From Pseudomonadota bacterium (lineage in GTDB: Bacteria; Pseudomonadota; Gammaproteobacteria; Burkholderiales; REEB80), in contig JAGWIG010000013.1 in assembly GCA_028873515.1 (NCBI GenBank), positions 1 through 55,938 of the forward strand: a stretch of 55,938 nt of DNA, read 5' to 3'. The notes under the pieces are model-generated. The model saw only the letters and a program-made list of their open reading frames with translations. It made no database searches and was not told the origin of the DNA. Both the position numbers and the translations under genes were made by a program. Within the stretch, counting starts at the first letter, position 1. Every line of letters starts with the position of its first letter. This document shows, piece by piece, positions 50,332-55,938 of this stretch.

Positions 50332-52789
50332 TGTAACTCCTTTTCCAGTCAGGTCGACCTGATGTGCGATGCTGGTTAAACAGGCGCTGCGCCAGCGTAT
50401 CGGATCTCAGGCAGGCCAGCATGCCAGGTGGAAACTTCATGTCCACCATGCGTGAGCATATCGGAGTAACCATATAATAATGACGTTTCGGGGTAGCCCC
50501 CCGGATCTTCGCCACCTGTTTGACATTCAGGCCAAACTGTTTCACATACAGATCAAGGTGCGCATTTGCGTTGGGATTGGCAAGATAAATCCGGTTTGGA
50601 ATGTTATCAATCATGACGGCAAAAATCCTGCTTTCAGCCACTTCGTCAAGGGACTGGGTTGCCAGCAGAACAAATGCATTCTTCTTGGCCAGGGTACGCA
50701 GCCACGCCTCAATCCTGTTTTCGAAAACCGTATCGGAAAGCATGAACCAGGCTTCCTCGATATAAATCAGGGTCGGGGCTCCATCAAGCTGCTGGTGGAT
50801 CCGAAAAAAGGCATAATCCAGAAAGGCTGACGCCACCCTGGGATAACGAAACAACCCTCCCATCTCAATACAGGTGAAATCTCCCAGGGAAAAACTGTCC
50901 TGTTCATGATCAAAATAGGGAGCAAACTGCCCCTGCCCTACCCACTGCAGCAGGTTTTCCCGAAGATGTCTGGGCAGACAGGCCGGTATGGCCTGCAGTT
51001 TCCACAAGGCTGGCCCCATCTCATGAACCTGTTCCAGGGCCTGCCAGATATCCCCGTCATCCTCTGCCGTCATCCTGTAGCCGCGTGAGGTAATCAGTAT
51101 TTCCAGCCAGCTGGTGATCCAGCGCCAGTTCTGCCTGTCCTGCAGCTGCAAAATGGGGTTCAGGGTGAGGTTCAGATCCTGGCTGCCTTCCAGATCAATA
51201 TGCTGGCCTCCCTGCAGCAGCGTCGGAATCCTGCAGCTGTAATCCTTGTCAAAAATCACGACCCGGTTACCCGGGTATTTCCGGAACTGGGAGATGAGAA
51301 AATTGTCCAGCACCGACTTGCCTGTTCGTGAAGGGCCAAGAACAAGGGTATGGGCCAGATCGCCGACATGAAAATTGAAATAGAAAGGTGTGGCAAACTG
51401 GGTCGGCAGCACGGTTAGGGCCGGCATGGGGGACTGAAGCTGTTCTGAAAGATAGGGATTCGTCTTTTTTCCGGTAGACAGGGTCCTGACCGGGCTCAGA
51501 TCAGCAAGGTTTGCAGTATGAACAAACCACCAGCGTACCAGCACCGCCCACTGGCCCGGGAGGGTTCCTGCCCAGGCAGAACGGATATGCATGGACTCCC
51601 GAACCGTCAGGTAACCCTGGCGCTGAAGAATGCGCGAAGCCTGCTTAAGGGTTTCTTCTGCCACTTCCTTGCTGGCTCCAAAGGACACGAGGCTCAGGTT
51701 GTAGTAGCCAAACAGGGTGTCCCCGGTTGTCAGGTCCGACAGGGCATCCCCTGCATCCCGGGCCAGGGCTGAACGACCAGGGTTGATTACCCGCGCGGGC
51801 TGCTGCGACCAGGCTGCCTTGAGATGTCCCACAAGCGGAACCTGCAGGAAACGGTTGTGTTTCTCAACGCTCCTGATGTATTTTTCAGCCCGGCCCCGTT
51901 CCACAAACCTGAATACCTGTGACAGTGTGATTTCTCCCGGAATGGACAGCAGTTCGTCATATACTCCAGGCCAGGTCATCTGGGGCCAGTCCTTGATGCT
52001 CATTACGGCTGCATAAACCGTCTCGTTGTGACGAAAACGCAAAAAGGTATCTTCGGCCTTAAGATCATTGTCAGCCAGGAACCCGTCCAGGTAGGCAGGA
52101 ATGTTTGGAAAGGCAACCGGCTGGCCATCGCTGGCCGGAGAAACCCGGTCATGCAGGAACTCCAGGAGAGGCTGGTTTTCCAGACGTACAAGATGGATAT
52201 CGGTTAGGGCATCTTCAACGGATTTAAGGATATCCCCGAATTCCCGGATATTTCTATCCAGCACTCCCTGCAGCAGGGCAAAGCTCCATCTTTTGAGTAA
52301 ACAGGACTTGAAAGATTCAAGCAGGGCCCGGATATAGCCATGATTCTCCATACGGGTAAAATACCCTACCATCCCCCAGAACCCCTCATTCCCGCCAGAA
52401 GGGCTATAGAGCAGGGACAGGTAATGGCGGTTGGAATACTGCATGCCCTGGGTAAAGGTTTTTTTCCATTCATCATCCAGGAACCGGCTGATGGGATCAG
52501 GAAAGGTTCCTTCGGGATAATCCCGGGTCCTGCGCCGCACAACAGTCGTCCAGACCGTAACATGCTCATTGCAGTTGCGATAGGCATGCTGGACCAGTGC
52601 GGCATAACGGTCAATTTCCTGATCTTCCATCCCCTCGCTGTCAATTCCCTCGAAGGCATAGCAGACCAGCAAGGACATGTCCTTGTTAAGCACCATGTCA
52701 GGGCGGACCAGTATCATCCACGGAACCAGTTCTGCAAGGCTTCGGGCACCTTTTTCATAATTGAGAAGGAATTTACGCAGATTCAGCAC
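50270..52789 (-). CDS. trbE: TrbE/VirB4 conjugal transfer ATPase
   Basis: An 839-aa ATPase of the CagE/TrbE/VirB4 family, which energises the channel. The N-terminal domain (LVRPDMVLNKDMSLLVCYAF; YFTRMENHGYIRALLESFK) is followed by Walker A LVLGPSRTGKSVLDNFLI, Walker B PTLIYIEEAWFML and the motif VLLATQSLDEVAES. The GTG start has a GGGGG site and overlaps trbD by 7 bp. Length is normal for the family. Confidence 0.95.
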   Translation of the reverse strand: MLNLRKFLLNYEKGARSLAELVPWMILVRPDMVLNKDMSLLVCYAFEGIDSEGMEDQEIDRYAALVQHAYRNCNEHVTVWTTVVRRRTRDYPEGTFPDPISRFLDDEWKKTFTQGMQYSNRHYLSLLYSPSGGNEGFWGMVGYFTRMENHGYIRALLESFKSCLLKRWSFALLQGVLDRNIREFGDILKSVEDALTDIHLVRLENQPLLEFLHDRVSPASDGQPVAFPNIPAYLDGFLADNDLKAEDTFLRFRHNETVYAAVMSIKDWPQMTWPGVYDELLSIPGEITLSQVFRFVERGRAEKYIRSVEKHNRFLQVPLVGHLKAAWSQQPARVINPGRSALARDAGDALSDLTTGDTLFGYYNLSLVSFGASKEVAEETLKQASRILQRQGYLTVRESMHIRSAWAGTLPGQWAVLVRWWFVHTANLADLSPVRTLSTGKKTNPYLSEQLQSPMPALTVLPTQFATPFYFNFHVGDLAHTLVLGPSRTGKSVLDNFLISQFRKYPGNRVVIFDKDYSCRIPTLLQGGQHIDLEGSQDLNLTLNPILQLQDRQNWRWITSWLEILITSRGYRMTAEDDGDIWQALEQVHEMGPALWKLQAIPACLPRHLRENLLQWVGQGQFAPYFDHEQDSFSLGDFTCIEMGGLFRYPRVASAFLDYAFFRIHQQLDGAPTLIYIEEAWFMLSDTVFENRIEAWLRTLAKKNAFVLLATQSLDEVAESRIFAVMIDNIPNRIYLANPNANAHLDLYVKQFGLNVKQVAKIRGATPKRHYYMVTPICSRMVDMKFPPGMLACLRSDTLAQRLFNQHRTSGRPDWKRSYIEEISGSESPVPGLDFSGND

Positions 52790-53103
52790 AGATGCCCCCT
52801 TCCAAAACCATGTGGACGCCGGTTCTGCTTCTGCGTGGCATGCGGCCAGGGATCATATTCATCGGCCTGGCGGTTGTATCGGATGTAAATCAGGCGCAGA
52901 TAGGGATCCTTTCGGGTTATCCAGCGAAGAAATGCGTGAAGAATGAATGCCACCGCCAGATAGGAAACCATGCCTGCTCCCAGGACAAACACGGCTGCAA
53001 GGGTCCAGTTGAAAATGGCCAGGCGCCTCTCGACACCCGCCAGGGTCTGGATTTCAAGCAGCGACTTATGAACCCGGGTCTGTCTTGGAACATAACCTGT
53101 CAT
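52783..53103 (-). CDS. trbD: TrbD/VirB3 conjugal transfer protein
   Basis: A 106-aa inner-membrane protein from the ATG at 53103; a longer frame to 53148 has no ribosome site. The VirB3-like start (PRQTRVHKSLLEIQTLAGVE) leads to one or two membrane helices (FNWTLAAVFVLGAGMVSYLA). The polar C-terminal part has DPYLRLIYIRYNRQADEYDP. It works with VirB4 in pilus assembly. Confidence 0.87.
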   Translation of the reverse strand: MTGYVPRQTRVHKSLLEIQTLAGVERRLAIFNWTLAAVFVLGAGMVSYLAVAFILHAFLRWITRKDPYLRLIYIRYNRQADEYDPWPHATQKQNRRPHGFGRGHLC

Positions 53104-53125
53104 TCCGGTGTGTCTTCCATCTGGA

Positions 53126-53482
53126 CTAGGACACCATGCAGCCGGCAAGGCTGCCTGGTGAAATCACACCCAGCCACTGGCTCGCGAGCAGGGCAATCGA
53201 GAGTCCCATCAGCACGCGCATCCCGGTCTTGAAGGCCCCTCCATGCTCTCCAAAAGTCATCAAAAGTCCGGTAACCACAATCGCAATCATGGCAACGCCA
53301 TGTGCTACGGGGCCCGCCATGCTATTGGCAAAGGTGCAGATGGGCGCCTCCCACGGAAGGCTCGCCCATGCCGGCACACTCCAGGCTGCGAAAAATAATG
53401 CCCGGCCCAGAGCCTGCAGTCCCTGGCCTGAATGTGTCCTTCCTTTCAGGTTTCTGGCCCATTCATGCCACTTTGGCTGCAT
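53126..53482 (-). CDS. trbC: TrbC/VirB2 conjugative pilin
   Basis: A 118-aa prepilin from the ATG at 53482, which has GGAGGG 9 nt upstream; a longer frame would cover trbB by 98 bp. A signal region (LQALGRALFFAAWSVPAWA) precedes two hydrophobic segments (MAGPVAHGVAMIAIVVTGLL; MRVLMGLSIALLASQWLG), typical of VirB2 pilins. It overlaps trbB by 20 bp. This gives the element a conjugative pilus in addition to the separate type IVb pilus. Confidence 0.9.
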   Translation of the reverse strand: MQPKWHEWARNLKGRTHSGQGLQALGRALFFAAWSVPAWASLPWEAPICTFANSMAGPVAHGVAMIAIVVTGLLMTFGEHGGAFKTGMRVLMGLSIALLASQWLGVISPGSLAGCMVS

Positions 53483-54539
53483 GGCCGTGCCCTCCAGACC
53501 CGCTGAATATCGTTTTGATTCCATATTTTTTCTCTTGACTATCAAAATGTTCAACCTCAATTACCTGTGCAATCCGCCTCGCTCCATCTGCACCCTCACA
53601 CAGGTGGACAATATAGGGTTTTGCCTGCCCCAGATCATTCTGGAAAGCCTGCAGATCAGGGAAATCAGGATGGCCCTGGGACATGCGCTCCAGCCTGCTC
53701 AAGGCATCCAGGGCACTGTTGGCATGAAACGAAGCCATGCATCCGGCAAGACCGGTGTTCATGGAACTGACCATCTCATAGGCCTCAAGGCTGCGGACTT
53801 CCCCAATAACCAGCCGCGAGGGGCGGTAACGCAGGGACATGACCACCAGATCCTGTATAGAAAGGTGGATGGCCCGGTTTGCCTCAAAAGAAACGAAATT
53901 CGGGACCCTGATTTGCACCTCACGGGTATCTTCAATGGTAATGACCCGTTCTGAATCAGGAACCCGTTCGATCAGGGCATTGAGCAGCGTGGTTTTACCG
54001 CAGCCTGGCGCACCGACAAGAAAGATGTTGCGTCTGGTTTTAACCAGCCAGTCCAGCATCTGTATCCAGATTTCGCCCCCGCCCATCAGTTCCTGGCGGG
54101 AAAAAGGAAAGGCGTGATGCTTCATCTGGATGTTTTCCGGGGCAGGGCTGAAAAGTCCTGCCTCAGACAGCTGGAAAAGGTTTTTATGGGTCCTTGCATG
54201 CTTTCTGATACAAAGGCTGTGGCCAGGTCTTGAAACCGGGGCAAGCACGGCTGCAAACCGAAACCCCTCGATCTGGCTGTCCAAAAGACAGTGCTCGGTA
54301 CCCGCCTTCAATACCTTGCCATCCAGATTGGCAAGCAGGGTAATGATGTTCAGAATCTGTCCTTGCGTAATCCGCAATCCTTCATCCTTGAACATCCTGT
54401 GCCCGCTTTGGATAACCCAGACATTGTCCTCCCCATTAATCATGATTTCCTCAACCAGCGGATCGGCCATGTATTTCTGGATGCAGGCAAGATTTTCAGC
54501 CAGCATCCGGTTGGCAAAAAGTCGGGTGGATTTGTCCAT
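53463..54539 (-). CDS. trbB: TrbB/VirB11 conjugal transfer ATPase
   Basis: A 358-aa hexameric VirB11-type ATPase. The N-terminal domain (YMADPLVEEIMINGEDNVWV) precedes Walker A IFLVGAPGCGKTTLLNALIE, the Asp box ITIEDTREVQI, Walker B SRLVIGEVRSLEAY and the His box GCMASFHANSA. It switches the machinery between pilus growth and DNA transfer. It is the first gene of the block; the usual upstream coupling protein gene traG/virD4 is absent. Confidence 0.95.
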   Translation of the reverse strand: MDKSTRLFANRMLAENLACIQKYMADPLVEEIMINGEDNVWVIQSGHRMFKDEGLRITQGQILNIITLLANLDGKVLKAGTEHCLLDSQIEGFRFAAVLAPVSRPGHSLCIRKHARTHKNLFQLSEAGLFSPAPENIQMKHHAFPFSRQELMGGGEIWIQMLDWLVKTRRNIFLVGAPGCGKTTLLNALIERVPDSERVITIEDTREVQIRVPNFVSFEANRAIHLSIQDLVVMSLRYRPSRLVIGEVRSLEAYEMVSSMNTGLAGCMASFHANSALDALSRLERMSQGHPDFPDLQAFQNDLGQAKPYIVHLCEGADGARRIAQVIEVEHFDSQEKKYGIKTIFSGSGGHGHAAKVA

Positions 54540-54916
54540 GCAGGCAATCTAGCAGGGTAAAGCCAGAAACTCGCCAGCGAAAACCCTTCATTTTTATGGA
54601 TACTCATGAGGTAAACATTTCTTAGGCCTTGATCGGCACAGGCGGATTGCCATAAGTCTGAGCATCAGCCACACCAGGCTCCACAAAAAATCGATCCGTT
54701 TTGTAAAGTAGAAAAAAGCCCCTGAAATATGGAAGGAATGGGGTCACAAAGAAAATACCATGAAAAATTCAAGGCAGAGGCGCGGTAATTCATGCTTTGA
54801 CCGCATCCGGCAACCCAATTAGATCTGAGTCTAGAAAACAGAGATACACCAACATTTATGTACCAGCAAAACTGGATAGCGGGTCTTATCTCAATCCATA
54901 ACATGGGATCACCACA
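54540..54916. other. 377-bp intergenic region upstream of trbB
   Basis: This region separates trbB (leftward) from the secreted HNH-like gene (rightward) and should hold the promoter of the trb block. A 79-codon minus-strand frame has no ribosome site. No firm promoter, terminator or oriT-like feature was recognised. Confidence 0.4.
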
Positions 54917-55537
54917 ATGGGAATTGCACTGAATGTCATGAACTGTTCAGCCCCGTATAACATTTTTACCAGGAAAAGCTTGCATTCCATGTCTTCCAGG
55001 TTACAGTGGTTCCTAAAGAATCAAATAAACCATGTAGACCACATAATGCTGAACCAGGCCACATTTGCCACCTCATTCATTTTCCTTGCCCTGAATTCAT
55101 GGGCCGGAACCCTCCCCAATCATGCGCTGACTTCCGGGGTTGCCGACCCCCACGTTACCCAGTCCAATCTATACCAGACAGTCTGTGTTCGAGGATACAG
55201 CAGCCATGTGCGCCCTCCTGAATCCTACACCGAACCTCTCAAGTATCGGTTAATTGCCCTATATGGTGATAAAGGCCATCGTGTTTCAGACTATGAACTG
55301 GACCACCTGATTGAAATCAGTACAGGAGGCAGCCCCGCTGATCCGGCCAACCTCTGGCTCCAGCCCCGGTGGACCCACTGGAATGCCAGAAAAAAAGACG
55401 AACTGGAATTCAGGCTGCATCAGCTGCTCTGCCATGGAGACATTTCTCTCGAACAGGCACAGCAAGCTCAAAGCCAGAACTGGATTGAAAGCTACAGGAA
55501 ATATGTCCACCCTGATCCTACCCAGGATAATGATTAA
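54917..55537 (+). CDS. Secreted HNH-nuclease-like protein
   Basis: A 206-codon frame with several possible starts (ATG 54917, 54989, 55046). The last two give a secretion signal ending near NSWAG. The mature part contains YELDHLIEISTGGSPADPANL and then LQPRWTHWNARKKDELE. Asp-His followed by Asn in a PxNL turn and a basic NARKKDELE helix is the pattern of an HNH/beta-beta-alpha metal finger, as in exported endonucleases. Cysteines at TVCVRG and LLCHGD may pair. Catalytic activity is not proven. It is next to trbB, on the other strand. Confidence 0.7.
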   Translation: MGIALNVMNCSAPYNIFTRKSLHSMSSRLQWFLKNQINHVDHIMLNQATFATSFIFLALNSWAGTLPNHALTSGVADPHVTQSNLYQTVCVRGYSSHVRPPESYTEPLKYRLIALYGDKGHRVSDYELDHLIEISTGGSPADPANLWLQPRWTHWNARKKDELEFRLHQLLCHGDISLEQAQQAQSQNWIESYRKYVHPDPTQDND

Positions 55538-55619
55538 ACTGCAGTTCAAGCCCTGCCAAAACCTGTGCCCTTAAACGTCTACCCAAAGCTACCATATATC
55601 CACTTCCCGTTTTCCTGAC

Positions 55620-55883
55620 TGCGCTGGCTGGGCGAACGCTCCATCCTGACCCGGTTAAGCTCCCGTCGCAACCGTTCCAGCCCCATCGATTCTGCCGACC
55701 GGATACCCTTTCCCGCGTGGGAATTCAAATCACTTTCCCTGTCTCTCTTGCCCTGCGACGGTTCAAACTTTCGTTAACACCAAGCTCCCTGGCAACCCTT
55801 GACCTGGATACCTCAGGACGACCAGCAGCCAAAACCGCCTGCCGTTTAAATTCTTCCGTATACTTCCTTCTTGTGTTTCCCAT
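55620..55883 (-). pseudogene. IS3-family OrfA remnant
   Basis: A start with GGAGGTG at 55883 opens MGNTRRKYTEEFKRQAVLAA and continues ARELGVNESLNRRRARET to a stop at 55725, 52 codons in all. This is the helix-turn-helix half of an IS3-family OrfA. A further piece with LERLRRELNRVRMER, the expected leucine-zipper end of OrfA, follows in another frame to about 55620, so the gene is frameshifted and truncated. No orfB follows. The last window bases (TTTGCGGACACTTCC on the minus strand) may belong to the element's end. Confidence 0.75.
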
Positions 55884-55938
55884 TTAACACCTCCATAACA
55901 ATCTTCTCATCGAATGGAAGTGTCCGCAAATTTAGGGG

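Noticed and set aside
3463-54539. Flagellar chemotaxis role for the Che operon
   Set aside because: No flagellar genes, CheY, CheZ or CheD are present, and the gene content follows Wsp-type arrays.
1-55938. CRISPR arrays, tRNA or rRNA genes
   Set aside because: Scanning by eye showed no regularly spaced direct repeats of 23-37 nt, no cloverleaf-like sequence with GTTCRA and CCA, and no rRNA signature. A tRNA or CRISPR search program would settle it.

Overview
The window is proteobacterial DNA of roughly balanced base composition. It carries conjugation genes, a type IVb pilus, a chemosensory array and stress or accessory genes, with insertion-sequence remnants at both ends. Gene families (trb-type conjugation, Wsp-like signalling, DsbB, OvoA/OvoB) point to a beta- or gammaproteobacterium. 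I cannot name the genus from sequence alone. No rRNA, tRNA or CRISPR was seen.

Layout. 0-0.6 kb: IS200-type transposase with a hairpin right end. 0.6-15.3 kb, all on the minus strand: one tightly packed operon for an R64/BFP/Tcp-like type IVb pilus, read from the right as TcpQ/PilL-like, secretin lipoprotein, PilO-like, small inner-membrane protein, assembly ATPase, platform protein, major prepilin, pilin-like protein, PilT-like ATPase, second pilin-like protein, PilP-like protein, a 428-aa secreted protein and three secreted paralogues sharing four cysteines. 16.5-19.8 kb, plus strand: ovoA-ovoB (ovothiol synthesis) behind a very good sigma70-type promoter. 20.2-23.0 kb, minus: trbF-trbG-trbI (VirB8/9/10). 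23.5-26.2 kb: a Phd/VapC toxin-antitoxin pair, an IS3-family remnant and a YjjJ-type HipA kinase. 26.9-31.2 kb: an Nramp-related transporter with an altered metal motif, a periplasmic beta-propeller, a 64-aa protein and a SAM methyltransferase. 31.3-41.9 kb, minus: a Wsp-like chemosensory operon (CheW, CheR-TPR, CheW, CHASE3 receptor, CheA-REC, CheB) ending in a REC-GAF-PAS-GAF-GGDEF-EAL protein. 42-48.2 kb: DsbB and small envelope proteins. 48.4-54.5 kb, minus: trbB-C-D-E-J-L. 54.9-55.9 kb: a secreted HNH-like protein and an IS3-family orfA remnant.

How it fits together. The trb genes lie in two blocks that share strand and, read together, give trbBCDEJL...FGI, the order of Tn4371-type conjugative elements, with about 25 kb of other genes between trbL and trbF. 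With the adjacent type IVb pilus cluster this looks like an integrated or plasmid-borne conjugative element whose transfer operon was opened by cargo. Relaxase, coupling protein, prepilin peptidase and pilus lytic transglycosylase are not in the window.

Most worth following: the unknown secreted module at the end of the pilus operon, the split trb operon, the Wsp-like array whose output looks like a c-di-GMP phosphodiesterase instead of a cyclase, and the Nramp-like carrier with DNDAGG in place of DPGN.
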